This document shows, piece by piece, positions 17,959 to 26,936 of a DNA stretch of 64,000 bases. The stretch is from assembly GCA_019217005.1 (NCBI GenBank), contig JAHBNG010000065.1, positions 14,144 through 78,143 of the forward strand, in the 5' to 3' direction. The stretch's first letter is position 1; every line of letters starts with the position of its first letter. Source of the stretch: Chloroflexi bacterium TSY. Its GTDB lineage: Bacteria > Chloroflexota > Anaerolineae > Caldilineales > Caldilineaceae. The translations under genes and the position numbers were made by a program. Under the pieces are notes generated by a model. The model was not told the origin of the DNA and searched no databases. It saw nothing but the letters and a program-made list of their open reading frames with translations.

Positions 17959-18833
17959 AAATCGGCGTTAGTTCATACAGCTTTATTCGTCTTGTTGCTT
18001 CGGGAGAGATGGAGCAGATCGCCGTCATTGCCAAAGCCAAGGAGATCGGCTTTGACGTGATCGAATTTTCCCAGATCGTTGTGCCAGAAGGGAAAACCCT
18101 CCCAGGCTATGCCAAAGAACTGCGGGAAGAGGCAGAGCGAGTCGGCATGGAGATCGTCAACTATACCATCGGCGCGGATTTCCTCCGAGGTTCTAACGGC
18201 AATTTACAGACCGAGATCGAGCGGGTGAAAGGGGAAGTCGATATCGCTGAAATCTTGGGGGCGCCAGGGATGAGACACGATGCTTCAAGCGGTTGGCCCA
18301 CGGATCACCTTGGCCCCAAAAGCTTTGAAGCGGCACTCCCAAGATTAGCAGAGGGGTGTCGAAGCGTGACAGAATATGCGGCAACCAAAGGCATCAAGAC
18401 GATGGTCGAAAACCACGGTTTCTTCTGTCAGGATAGCGTGCGTGTGGAGCGGTTGGTCACGGCAGTCAACCATCCCAATTTTGGCGTGCTGATCGATATG
18501 GGCAACTTTCTCTGTGCGGATGATAAACCAACGATGGCCGTGGGGCGATTGATGCCCTACGCTTTTCACTGTCACGCCAAAGATTTCCATGTGAAAGCAG
18601 GAACGGACTTCCCGCCTGGCCAGGGATGGTTTCAGTCGAGGGCCGGGAATTATCTACGGGGCGCGATTATTGGACATGGCAACGTACCAGTTCTTCAATG
18701 CCTCAAGATTATGCAGGGAGATGGATATCAGGGTATTCTTTCCCTCGAATACGAAGGCATTGAAGATGTGATCATGGGGATTCAGCTTGGGCATGACAAT
18801 CTGCGGCGGTTGGTGAGTCAGCTAGAAGATTAG
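17955..18833 (+). CDS. Sugar phosphate isomerase/epimerase (TIM barrel, AP-endonuclease-2-like)
   Basis: 292 residues starting MKIGVSSYSFIRLVASG. Metal-site residues of this xylose-isomerase-like fold can be seen: Glu in DVIEFSQ, Glu in MVENHGFF, Asp in LIDMGNF, His in FHCHAKDFH, and Glu in LSLEYEG. The start overlaps the stop of the propeller gene as ATGA and follows AAAGGAAATC. An ORF extension upstream to 17793 is an artefact of the overlap. The family interconverts sugars or cyclitols; with the two propeller proteins upstream it suggests breakdown of a complex carbohydrate. The exact substrate is not known. It faces the hydratase-like gene tail to tail, one base apart. Confidence 0.87.
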   Translation: MKIGVSSYSFIRLVASGEMEQIAVIAKAKEIGFDVIEFSQIVVPEGKTLPGYAKELREEAERVGMEIVNYTIGADFLRGSNGNLQTEIERVKGEVDIAEILGAPGMRHDASSGWPTDHLGPKSFEAALPRLAEGCRSVTEYAATKGIKTMVENHGFFCQDSVRVERLVTAVNHPNFGVLIDMGNFLCADDKPTMAVGRLMPYAFHCHAKDFHVKAGTDFPPGQGWFQSRAGNYLRGAIIGHGNVPVLQCLKIMQGDGYQGILSLEYEGIEDVIMGIQLGHDNLRRLVSQLED

Positions 18834-18834
18834 A

Positions 18835-19629
18835 TCAACCTTCAACCACCCCAAATGTCATTGCTCCCAGTTCGCCGAAGTCGGCAACAAAGCTATCCCC
18901 AACATTGACCTCAATTGCTCTGGTAAAGGAGCCCGATAGAATCGCCTCGCCTGCACGCAGTGTCACACCAAATTCGTGAAGCTTGCGGGCCAGCCAGGCA
19001 ATTGCGTTGATCGGGTTCCCCATCACGGCAGAGGCCATACCGGAGACTTCAACTTCGCCATTCTTGCTTAAGCTGCCGCCAATTTTGCGAATGTCAATAT
19101 CGGTTAGCCGTATCGGGTTTCCAGCTAGTATAACCAGACCACAGCCCGCGGCATCGGCAATACTATCGACCAGACTGTTGCTACCGCGCTTGCTGTAGCG
19201 GTTGTCAACAATTTCGATGGAGGGGAGAATGAAATCCGTGGCGCGGATGACGTCAACCGTATTGACGCTGGGGCCCGTGAGGTCGGTGTGGAGTACAAAG
19301 GTCAGTTCGATTTCGACTTTCGGCCGGTTTAAGCGACTGACGGGAATGAGACTGCCTTCGTCGACGAACCAATTGTCGAAGATGTTCCCATAATCCGGCT
19401 CAGTGGCACCAATCATCTCCCGCATTGCCTTGGACGTAAAGCCAATCTTCTGCCCCTTCACCTCACGGCCATTTGTGATCTTTTCTTCCGTCACAAGCTG
19501 TGAAATCCGGTAGGCATCGGCGATGTCTGCGTTGGGATAGATGAGCGAAATTGGTTCGGTTGGAACGCCTTCAATTTCCGCACGAATCAGCGCATCTGCC
19601 GCGGCCTGGTATTCTTGATCAGTCAACAT
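18835..19629 (-). CDS. 2-keto-4-pentenoate hydratase family protein (MhpD/HpcG-like)
   Basis: 264 residues of the fumarylacetoacetase-fold hydratase group, which adds water to 2-hydroxypentadienoate-type products of meta-cleavage pathways. KGQKIGFTSKAMREMIG and EPDYGNIFDNWFVDEGS match HpcG/HpaH and MhpD; PKVEIELTFVL supplies the metal-binding ExE; the C-terminus has the GEAILSGSFT segment. An upstream ORF extension to 19764 overlaps the ATPase gene, so I chose ATG at 19629, after GGGGAA. No ring-cleavage dioxygenase is nearby, so the pathway is unknown; decarboxylase paralogues share the fold. Confidence 0.85.
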   Translation of the reverse strand: MLTDQEYQAAADALIRAEIEGVPTEPISLIYPNADIADAYRISQLVTEEKITNGREVKGQKIGFTSKAMREMIGATEPDYGNIFDNWFVDEGSLIPVSRLNRPKVEIELTFVLHTDLTGPSVNTVDVIRATDFILPSIEIVDNRYSKRGSNSLVDSIADAAGCGLVILAGNPIRLTDIDIRKIGGSLSKNGEVEVSGMASAVMGNPINAIAWLARKLHEFGVTLRAGEAILSGSFTRAIEVNVGDSFVADFGELGAMTFGVVEG

Positions 19630-19705
19630 ATATGGTTCCCCTATGAAGCTCCTGAACGCTGTTCCAATTGCGCTCATCATGAATTCACAATTTGCAATTC
19701 GTTCG

Positions 19706-21268
19706 TTACTTACCAATAACAATCGGATAGATCTGAACCTGTTTGCCGTCCAGCACAGTATCAATGGGTCTATTGTCTGGTGCCCCGACTTCTGCCGAGA
19801 TGTCTTGCTCGCTAAATAGGACGATATATCCCTTGTTAAGATTTGCCGCTGTCACATAGTTGACCAGTTGTTGCTGTCCATCTATGAATCGCTTTTTGCC
19901 GTACCAAATCTTGGTTTCGATAATAAATCTTGTGCCTCGAAAGAAGACGACTAAATCCATCTCGCCAGCTGAGTTAATGGTCTCCAACGCAACATTGCCA
20001 CCGATACTGTCCAAAGCGGCAGTGAGATAGCTTAACAAAAGATACTGACCACCAATTTCAAGGGGGCGATTCGTTTTGTTGCTGCGTAGCAACGGAACCC
20101 CATGCTCCTCCATCATGGTCTTGAAGCCATTCAACAAGCCATCCATATCCAGCACACCCTCGATTAGATAACGATGCCGAATGTTACCATTGACTGGAAC
20201 ATCACCGTTCGACGGCGTAAAAGTCAGAATGAGCATCTTGCGATAAATCGGATTGGCGACACGAGCTATCCAGAAATTTTCCTCTTGTTCCCGCCGCAAA
20301 ATGCCATACATGAGCAATTCTTGCGTTATAGAGTCACGAAAATTGGTACGACGTTCATCATAAAAGAGAATGGGCAGGAGCGTGGTCTTGTGCGGTGTCG
20401 CTTTTGAGACAATGGATGCAAAGTGGGTATTGTTTTCTACCAGCAGATTGATTAATGCCTTCTCAACATGAGCAGCCAGAATGGATTCGGCACGATTGGT
20501 GACAATCTCCTGAGTTAGGATTTGCGCTAATCGATTGACCAAAAATGGTTGTCCCTCTGACTCTCGGTAGATGAATTTGACTGCATCTTCAGCAAAAACT
20601 TGACCCGTTTCCGTTGTGTGTTGAGCCAGAAGAACCGTTGTCTCCTCTAAAGTAAAATAAGGCACTTCGTACTGATCCGCGATGTTGAATGGGGATTGGG
20701 TTCCACCAAGTAAAGCAGGGATATTACGTACGCCAACCAGGATAATACTCTGCAGAGCGTGCCGTGATATATCATGGCGATTGAGGTACATGTGGCGGAA
20801 AGCACCCAGTAGCGGTTCTGCCAGCTCTGAGCCAATGGCATCAAATTCATCTATGATCAACAATCCCCGACGGTTCATGACAGAACCGAGATGGCTCAAC
20901 CAATTCACGAAATCTCTTTGGTGCCGCAATCCCTCTGGGGTGGGTAAATTTTGTGTCGGCATCATCGCTTTTAACGAAGGCAAGTTATCTGTGGTAATCA
21001 TTGCGCCGAGTTGCTCGTAAAATTCTGCCCGATCAAAACAGCGCAGGCTCTCAAAACTGAGCAGAACGCCAAAATGATCGCCTTCTGTTTCAAGCTCAGC
21101 AATTACTTCGCGAAAAAGGGTTGTCTTCCCTGTTTGTCGCGCCGCGTTGAGTGTGAAGTAGCGACCTTTTTCGATTTTGTCACGAATAGCCGATTTTACC
21201 GAAACCCGATCAACGTGATAATGAATATCGGGATAGACAGGTCCAAATATATTGAACTCGCGGCTCAT
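19706..21268 (-). CDS. AAA-like ATPase with C-terminal PD-(D/E)xK-type nuclease-like domain
   Basis: 520 residues. Walker A is AARQTGKTTLF near residue 45 and Walker B is GLLIIDEFDAIG near 133, in an archaeal-type AAA arrangement (AAA_14-like). A winged-helix-like middle follows. The C-terminus has GEMDLVVFFRGTRFIIETKI near residue 430, with the D...ExK spacing of PD-(D/E)xK nucleases, then a conserved QQQLVNY helix. Such stand-alone AAA-plus-nuclease proteins are often repeated in genomes and are suspected to be mobile; their role is not settled. ATG at 21268 follows AGAGGAG. It has no operon partner; the hydratase start lies 77 bases downstream. Confidence 0.8.
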   Translation of the reverse strand: MSREFNIFGPVYPDIHYHVDRVSVKSAIRDKIEKGRYFTLNAARQTGKTTLFREVIAELETEGDHFGVLLSFESLRCFDRAEFYEQLGAMITTDNLPSLKAMMPTQNLPTPEGLRHQRDFVNWLSHLGSVMNRRGLLIIDEFDAIGSELAEPLLGAFRHMYLNRHDISRHALQSIILVGVRNIPALLGGTQSPFNIADQYEVPYFTLEETTVLLAQHTTETGQVFAEDAVKFIYRESEGQPFLVNRLAQILTQEIVTNRAESILAAHVEKALINLLVENNTHFASIVSKATPHKTTLLPILFYDERRTNFRDSITQELLMYGILRREQEENFWIARVANPIYRKMLILTFTPSNGDVPVNGNIRHRYLIEGVLDMDGLLNGFKTMMEEHGVPLLRSNKTNRPLEIGGQYLLLSYLTAALDSIGGNVALETINSAGEMDLVVFFRGTRFIIETKIWYGKKRFIDGQQQLVNYVTAANLNKGYIVLFSEQDISAEVGAPDNRPIDTVLDGKQVQIYPIVIGK

Positions 21269-21299
21269 AGATCTCCTCTAGTTATACTCAAATCAACTT

Positions 21300-21406
21300 G
21301 AGAACCGGAGTTTCTAATCTTCCTGGAAGGGGTCACAAATAGACTCGTTTGCCCGACAGTTCCTGACCCCTTCCAGGAAGATAGGTTGACGAAAACTTCG
21401 GTTCTC
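21300..21406. repeat. 107-bp palindromic element
   Basis: Outer arms GAGAACCGGAGTTT and AAAACTTCGGTTCTC (one mismatch) and perfect 17-bp inner arms 21319-21335 and 21364-21380 (CTTCCTGGAAGGGGTCA and its complement). It can form a long hairpin. No second copy seen in the window. Confidence 0.7.
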
Positions 21407-21491
21407 ATCCTGACATTGGTATAGATCTTATAGTAATATCTTGCAGAGCTTTTATTATATCATTTCCAATGGTTCTTGACTATCACATTCT

Positions 21492-21553
21492 CAGTAGACC
21501 GCAATCGTTAGATTCTTTGCTCCACTCGAGAATGACACGATTGCGGTCTACTG
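21492..21553. repeat. 62-bp palindromic repeat with perfect 17-bp arms
   Basis: CAGTAGACCGCAATCGT at 21492-21508 and its exact complement at 21537-21553. Confidence 0.7.
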
Positions 21554-21568
21554 ATTCTATAAACGCTC

Positions 21569-21644
21569 GTCAGACGAAATTGTGCAAATACAATATTTTG
21601 TCTCTGACGAAAACATCAACTTGCACAATTTTCTTAGATGAGCC
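21569..21644. repeat. 76-bp repeat ending GATGAGCC, copy 1
   Basis: Starts GTCAGACGAAATTGTGC, ends TTTTCTTAGATGAGCC, with TTGTGCAA/TTGCACAA inverted inside. A 77-bp copy is at 35037-35113. Together with the palindromes just upstream it fills the 377-base gap between the ATPase and aminotransferase genes, where I see no gene. Confidence 0.6.
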
Positions 21645-21645
21645 T

Positions 21646-23052
21646 CTACAAAAAACCCTCGCCTGTCAAATTATCCATCGTCGCCACAATCGCTTTTCCA
21701 AGCTTGTCAACCAATTCGTCGATCTGATCACGGCCAAGCGTCAATGGCGGTGATAAGACGTTGAGATGAGCGATTGGGCGAACGATGAGGCCATTCTGTT
21801 CGCAATGTTTGGCAATGCGGTCGCCGATTTTTGCATCTGTGGGCAGCAATTCCTTGGTGTGCGGATCCGCTACATTCTCGACGCAGAGCATAAATTTGCT
21901 GCCGCGTACATCGCCCACGAGTGGCAATTCCTTGAGCGAGGCCAGTTGTTCTTCGAAGTAGGGGCCAACTTCCCGTACATGGTTACAGATCCCTTCGCGT
22001 TCCATAATCTCGATATTTTTCAGCCCCGCAGCACAGCTAACCGGATGACCTGAGTAGGTGAAGCCGTGGTAAAATAGACCCCCATCTTCATTTGGGCTGC
22101 TGATGACATCATACATTTCATCAGAGATGATTGTTGCGCCAAGCGGCAGATAGCCAGAACTGATCCCTTTGGCACATGTGATCACATCGGGCGAGAGACC
22201 AAAAACAGGCTGACTGGCAAAGAAGTAGCCCAGCCGTCCGAACCCCGTGACGACCTCGTCGGAAATTGTCAACACCCCATATTTTCGGCAAATTGCTTCG
22301 GTGCGTTGATGATAGCCTTCTGGTGGCACGATCACCCCACCGGCACCCATGATCGGCTCTGCAATAAAGCAGGCGACATTCTCTGGGCCAAGCTCCAAGA
22401 TTTTCCGCTCCAATTCCTCAATCAAAAAATCACAAAACTCTGCTTCGTTCATATTGTCTGGGGGCCGATAGGTGTTCGGACAGGAGACATAGTGGACCAG
22501 ATCGGGCGCTAAATCGAAGCCCTGATGATCATGCAATACTCCCGTGAGCGTCATGGCCAAATAGGTGCTGCCGTGATAAGCATTGATGCGCGAGATAATC
22601 TTCTTTTTGTTCGGTTTTCCCAGGCGGTTGAAGTAGTGGTGGATGATCCGGATAGCGCTGTCATTTGCCACGGAGCCACCAGTGCTGAAGAAGACATGGT
22701 TGAGTGGAGCGGGGCACAATTGAGCTAGTTTGGCCGATAGTTCCGCCGCGGGCGGCGTAGTGGTATCGGTAAAAACATTGTAGTAGGGGATGCGCATCAC
22801 CTGATCGGCGATTGCCTCTGCCATCTCGGTCCGCCCATAGCCGATATTGACGCACCACAGCCCCCCAATGCCATCCAGATAGCGCTGTCCATCAGCATCA
22901 TAGACGTAGGCGTCCTCCGATTCACTCATCACCAGAGAGCCATTTTCTTTGAATGAGGCGAAATCGGTCCACGGGTGTATCGTGTGGTCATGATCCTTGC
23001 GCCACAGATCTTGTGTATTGTATTGTTCGAAGCGAGTTTGTTCGATTGTCAT
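21646..23052 (-). CDS. Class III (omega) aminotransferase
   Basis: 468 residues, fold-type I PLP enzyme acting on terminal amines or omega-amino acids. STGGSVANDSAIRI (PLP phosphate loop), NAYHGST, the Asp of SDEVVTGFGRLGYF, and the Schiff-base Lys in ITCAKGISSGYLPLGA near residue 292 are present. The C-terminal RPIAHLNVLSPPLTL strand is typical of omega-amino acid:pyruvate transaminases. ATG at 23052 follows AGGAAAAG. The stop lies two bases from a dispersed repeat (21569-21644), so the last residues may have been altered. Monocistronic as far as seen. Substrate not determined. Confidence 0.9.
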   Translation of the reverse strand: MTIEQTRFEQYNTQDLWRKDHDHTIHPWTDFASFKENGSLVMSESEDAYVYDADGQRYLDGIGGLWCVNIGYGRTEMAEAIADQVMRIPYYNVFTDTTTPPAAELSAKLAQLCPAPLNHVFFSTGGSVANDSAIRIIHHYFNRLGKPNKKKIISRINAYHGSTYLAMTLTGVLHDHQGFDLAPDLVHYVSCPNTYRPPDNMNEAEFCDFLIEELERKILELGPENVACFIAEPIMGAGGVIVPPEGYHQRTEAICRKYGVLTISDEVVTGFGRLGYFFASQPVFGLSPDVITCAKGISSGYLPLGATIISDEMYDVISSPNEDGGLFYHGFTYSGHPVSCAAGLKNIEIMEREGICNHVREVGPYFEEQLASLKELPLVGDVRGSKFMLCVENVADPHTKELLPTDAKIGDRIAKHCEQNGLIVRPIAHLNVLSPPLTLGRDQIDELVDKLGKAIVATMDNLTGEGFL

Positions 23053-23429
23053 TTGTTGCTTTTCCTGATATTGGAGATCTTTCCAAGTGTGATAGGATCC
23101 TTACCTGTCTCATTATGCCCAATTCTGTCACTGTTGCAAAATGATCCGCAAAGGTTGCATGGGTTTCGGTTTTAAGTAACATTAGATAATTGTGGGTTCA
23201 ACAGGATCTCGGCTGGTTGACAAGAGAATACGGCTGTCGGAACAGGGATTTTAGGACGCCCGGCGGATCCCAGATGTTCTCGGTTCATTTCCGATTCAGA
23301 CAATTGTCGACTTAGCTTTGATTCTGGGAATCAAGCATCGATAACTGCTATTGGTTAACGTCACCCCTATCCACGAACACACGTAGAACTTCATTTCTTA
23401 CACATTTATCATCACAAAGGAGAACTAAA
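23053..23429. other. Intergenic region, no gene
   Basis: 377 bases between divergent genes. It contains GGTTCAACAGGATCTC and TGGTTGACA (about 23191-23222), a segment that also occurs at 37363-37389 and, inverted, at 39080-39098. Otherwise I see nothing. Confidence 0.5.
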
Positions 23430-24401
23430 ATGCCAAGAGAATTGATTGCCCCCGCACAAGAGCAGGTTGCGTTTCGTGAGTATGAAACCCCCCCATTGCA
23501 AGCCAACGAAATTCGCGTCAAGAGCCAATTTGGTGCAGCCAAACATGGATCAGAGATGGCTTCGTTCAAGGGCTATGCTGGGCCGCGGGGCGCTTATGAT
23601 CGTGAGTACCAGATATTTCGGGCCGAAGAACCTGGCATGGTTCGCTACCCGTCCGGTCTCGGCAATATCTGTATCGGTGAAGTCATTGAGGTTGGGGCGG
23701 ACGTCACTCAATTCCAGGCGGGAGAGAACGTTTTTCGTCACGGCTCATTTCGGCAAGAGCATGTCTGGGTAGCGAATCACGTTCGTAAACTTCCGGATGG
23801 CGTTCCCTGGCAGGCCGCGGTTTGTTTAGACCCAGCCGATTTTGCTTTGGGTGCTGTGCGAGATGGCCATGTTCGCATTGGCGATGCGGTGGCCGTGTTT
23901 GGGATGGGTGCAATTGGGCTGATGGCGGTACAGCTTGCCAAACTAGCTGGTGCACATCCCGTTATCGCTGTTGATCCACTGCCGTTGCGTCGCAAAGTGG
24001 CTCTGGAATGTGGGGCTGATCTTGTACTTGATCCATCGTCCGAAGACGCGGGCTTGAAGATTAAGAAGGCCACCAATAAGCGTGGTGCTGATGTTTGTAT
24101 TGAGTATAGTGGTCATTATAGCGCCTTACAGGGTGCAATTCGGGGCGTTGCTTACTTAGGTACTGTTGTTGCAGGGGCGTGGCCAGGTGTCTATCCAGCT
24201 GGACTTGATCTGGGTGCCGAAGCGCATTTCAACCGCCCGACGATCATCTTCTCGCGTGCCTGTAGCGAGCCAAATCCTGAATATCCAACGTGGAATGAAG
24301 ATCGTCTCTTCGAGGTTTGTTGGCGGCTGCTGTGTGATGGCACTCTTCTTTCGGAACCGGTTGTAGATTTTGATGATCTGTTGGGGGTGGTTCAGAATTA
24401 G
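23430..24401 (+). CDS. MDR-family alcohol dehydrogenase-like protein, C-terminus replaced by a mobile element
   Basis: 323 residues as present. A medium-chain dehydrogenase fold: GNICIGEVIEVGADVTQF GroES-like part, then the NAD(P) Rossmann motif VFGMGAIGLMAVQLAKLAG and VIAVDPLPLRRKVALECGAD. The usual cluster of structural-zinc cysteines is absent. ATG at 23430 follows AAAGGAG. A 155-bp element (24384-24538) inserted after codon DDLL and adds GVVQN and a stop. After the element the native frame resumes as DEYPKILTHPGENVKLGVRF and ends at TAG near 24607-24609. So the last 20 or so residues are lost; activity may survive. Substrate unknown. Confidence 0.85.
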   Translation: MPRELIAPAQEQVAFREYETPPLQANEIRVKSQFGAAKHGSEMASFKGYAGPRGAYDREYQIFRAEEPGMVRYPSGLGNICIGEVIEVGADVTQFQAGENVFRHGSFRQEHVWVANHVRKLPDGVPWQAAVCLDPADFALGAVRDGHVRIGDAVAVFGMGAIGLMAVQLAKLAGAHPVIAVDPLPLRRKVALECGADLVLDPSSEDAGLKIKKATNKRGADVCIEYSGHYSALQGAIRGVAYLGTVVAGAWPGVYPAGLDLGAEAHFNRPTIIFSRACSEPNPEYPTWNEDRLFEVCWRLLCDGTLLSEPVVDFDDLLGVVQN

Positions 24402-24538
24402 GTTTACACTTTTGATACATAGACAAAAATCTATATGAGGTCATTTTCTGCCTGAGCATGGCTCAAATTAGAAAATATAAACATCTTTTCTCTTTGCAAA
24501 AATGTAAACCTAATTGTCCGCCTAAAATGAACCACCCC
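24384..24538 (+). mobile_element. 155-bp MITE family, copy 1
   Basis: Starts GGGGTGGTTCAGAATTAGG and ends CCTAAAATGAACCACCCC. ATCTGTTG is repeated on both sides (24376-24383, 24539-24546). It is nearly identical to the copies at 29077, 32850 and 59666. No coding capacity. It truncates the dehydrogenase gene. Confidence 0.92.
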
Positions 24539-24608
24539 ATCTGTTGGACGAATATCCGAAGATTTTGACTCATCCTGGTGAGAACGTGAAGTTGGGGGTT
24601 CGATTTTA

Positions 24609-24709
24609 GGCTTTTCCAACAATTAAAATCTCTAATTTGATATGGAAAAGCGCAAGCCATTCCAGAGAAATCGACTTGGCAAAACAGAGATTTACTTCTC
24701 TGGAATGGC
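24609..24709. mobile_element. Short palindromic mobile element, ~100-bp family, copy 2
   Basis: Same ends as the copy at 9298-9396 (GGCTTTTCC... and ...GGAATGGC) and same middle joint ATGGAAAAGCGCAAGCC. Perfect 13-bp arms 24657-24669 and 24696-24708. It sits exactly at the native stop of the dehydrogenase remnant; its flanks TTTA and CTTA are a possible imperfect 4-bp duplication. Confidence 0.7.
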
Positions 24710-24766
24710 CTTAGTCGATGCAGGAAATCCATTAGCATCTACAATCAATTTGTCGTCATCTGTAGA

Positions 24767-24985
24767 CTCAGTAGATCCAAATTTGGCGTTTTTGACTATT
24801 TTCAGTCGGGAGAGAAGGGATTTTGGGGCCATTTTTTCAGATCTCAGTTGCCAAAAACAGCCAATTTCATATCTAGAAATCGCTTAAATTTTACGTAAAT
24901 GCTAGGTATTGACTGGCAAATACGTATTTATGTCAACTAATTAGCCCAAATTCTCTCTCTAAACCTGAAATTTGGATCTACTGAG
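24767..24985. mobile_element. MITE-like element, 218-bp family, copy 2
   Basis: Ends CTCAGTAGATCCAAATTT and AAATTTGGATCTACTGAG. Opposite in orientation to the copy at 7149-7366 and alignable over its whole length. TA dinucleotides occur two bases outside each end. It lies upstream of the truncated sugar-binding protein gene. Confidence 0.82.
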
Positions 24986-25091
24986 ACTATATTAAACTAT
25001 ATATCGCCAACAAGTGAATTCCCCAATGACTATCTATCACTTGCCGGACAACCATTATCAAAATTTGGAATCACCTAGAATCTATTCGAAA

Positions 25092-25162
25092 ATTGATTCT
25101 GAGTCCGACCAGTTTCTCGTGTGAGAATACATCGGCACAGAGTTTTTCGGATCAATACTTAA
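25092..25162. repeat. Repeat GAACCTATCCGAAAAGTGG...GGATAAGCACTAAG, divergent copy at a gene start
   Basis: GATTCTGAGTCCGACCAGTTTC and CACAGAGTTTTTCGGATC align with the repeats at 41062-41147 and 44773-44855. This copy provides the first codons of the sugar-binding protein ORF. Confidence 0.55.
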
Positions 25163-26340
25163 AAGAGGAGGAAGAGGTACCCATCTTTGAAGACGTTATT
25201 GCAAAGTTTGAAGCGGAACATCCGAATATCAAGATTGACTATTTGAACTTTACAGGCAACATTGAGGATATGGTCAAGACCCAGGGTGTTGGTGGGAACT
25301 TGCCTGACGTGTGGTATGCGCGGACATATGTAACCGCTGATTATGCGTCCAAGGGCTGGACACTCAATTTGTCCGATCTGATTGAGCGCGACGACGTTGA
25401 TGTTGATGATTTCTGGCCAGCGCAAACTGCCCAGGACTCGTGGCAGGGCGATCTATATTCGCTGCCGTATGATTTTTCAAATGTGGGCGTGGCCTACAAC
25501 AAGACGATGTTTGACGAGATGGGCATTCCCTATCCAACCAATGATTGGACATTGGAAGAGATGGCAGAGATTGCCGAGCAATTTGTCCAGAAAGATGAGG
25601 ATGGCAAAATCACGCGCTGGGGGCTGAATATCTTCCCATGGGGCTGGCCCTGGTTGGGCATTTTGCAATCCAATGGCGGCCAAGTCTTTAACGAAGATCA
25701 AAGTAAATGTATCATCAATTCACCTGAGAACTTGGCAACGATTGAGTTCTTCCAAGGCATGCGTGAAAGAGGCATTTTCCCCGAGTCAGGCGCAACACCA
25801 GAAGGGATCGAGCCTTTCTCGAATGGGCTGATTGCCATGACCTTTATGGGCTCCTGGGCTACCCAATGGCGGCGCGATCTGATTGGTGATCAGTTTGAGT
25901 GGGATGTGGTGAAGTTCCCCTATGGCTCAACAGGTCACCGTGGGATTACCCCAGCGGGTGGTGCATGGGCGATTGCCTCCACGAGTGAGCATATCGAAGA
26001 GTCATGGACGTGGATTAAGTTCCTCACCAGCACTGAGTCGACGAACACATTGATCTCAGATCATACCCGCAGCATTCCCGGACGTAAGTCATCTGTGCCT
26101 CGTTGGACAGAAGTGGCTTCCTCCGGTGAACTTGACCCCAAGAGCGTTCATGTCTTTGCCGAGATGATGGACGAAGCCTACGAACTGACCTATCCAGCCT
26201 ATTGGAATGACTATCAAACAGCTTGGTCCAACCTGATGGTGCCTGCCATCACGGGAGGTGATGGTGTCATGGGACCAGCTGAGGCATTGGAGGAGTTTAA
26301 GAAGCAATGTAACGAGGCGATTGCGAATAGTAGCGGGTAA
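25093..26340 (+). pseudogene. Sugar ABC solute-binding protein (SBP family 1), N-terminus replaced
   Basis: 415 codons. From residue about 27 the sequence is a family-1 sugar-binding protein (MalE/UgpB-like): FEAEHPNIKIDYLNF, GNLPDVWYA, YDFSNVGVAYNKTMFDEMGI, GLIAMTFMGSWATQWRRD and an intact C-terminus. The first 25 or so residues, however, come from a dispersed repeat (25092-25162), and there is no signal peptide or lipobox. The 700 bases upstream are almost entirely mobile elements and repeats, so the export signal was lost. If made, the protein would stay in the cytoplasm. No permease or ATPase gene follows, so this is probably a decaying remnant. Confidence 0.75.
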
Positions 26341-26394
26341 GTTGGTAGTTGGTTGCTGGTGGTTAGTCAATGTCATTAAGTTAGTGGAGGAGGA

Positions 26395-26549
26395 GGCATT
26401 CTCTATTACACGCAGTAGGATTTCTCAGAGGTAGAGCGTTCAAATGGCGAAAAAAGACGCAGTAGAGAATCTCGGACCATTTGGCCCGCTCGAGTCTGTT
26501 TTGACTGAGAAGTGCAGGATTATGTCTACTGCGTGTAATAGAGAACGCC
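26395..26549. mobile_element. 155-bp element with 24-bp terminal inverted repeats (different family)
   Basis: Ends 26395-26418 and 26526-26549 are inverted repeats with one mismatch, containing TCTATTACACGCAGTAG. No coding capacity. Its sequence is unrelated to the other 155-bp family. No duplication is certain. It fills the gap between the binding-protein remnant and tatA. Confidence 0.65.
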
Positions 26550-26665
26550 TACTCCGCGTGAATTCCATCTTATTTAAATGGTCTTGTGCTTAAATCGAAT
26601 CGGAAAAAAGCTCAGTTGCGCATATTTTTGATAGATGGGCCAATGTTTCAAGATAAATAGCAAAA

Positions 26666-26872
26666 TCAGGCACGCTCTGCACTATCGGCAGTGGCGGTCG
26701 CTGTGGCGGCATCTGCTGTTTTGTTTTCTTCGTCCTCGTCCTCTACAGTAGATGCCTTGCGGAATTCACGAATACCTTTTCCAACAGAACCAAACACTTC
26801 TGGCAAGCGCCCAACACCAAAGAGCATGACCACAATCAACAAAATTAGAAGCAACTCCCAATGACCAAACAT
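26666..26872 (-). CDS. tatA: TatA/E-family twin-arginine translocase subunit
   Basis: 68 residues: a short N-terminal membrane helix ([20 protein letters not shown]), the hinge [20 protein letters not shown] with the conserved FG and LP residues, then an acidic, Ala/Thr-rich tail. This is the normal TatA layout; TatA forms the pore-like assembly that exports folded proteins. An in-frame upstream start at 26959 would put 29 extra residues before the helix; ATG at 26872 with AAGGAG is the better choice. No tatC is in the window. It stands alone, convergent with nothing, with a short tandem repeat upstream. Confidence 0.9.
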   Translation of the reverse strand: MFGHWELLLILLIVVMLFGVGRLPEVFGSVGKGIREFRKASTVEDEDEENKTADAATATATADSAERA

Positions 26873-26936
26873 AATCAAACTCCTTACTGGATACGGGTAA
26901 GTACCATCATGCAGGGTATCCAATCGCCCTGATAAG

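Noticed and set aside
19630..19764. Upstream extension of the hydratase-like gene
   Set aside because: It would overlap the ATPase gene and adds residues with no family similarity.
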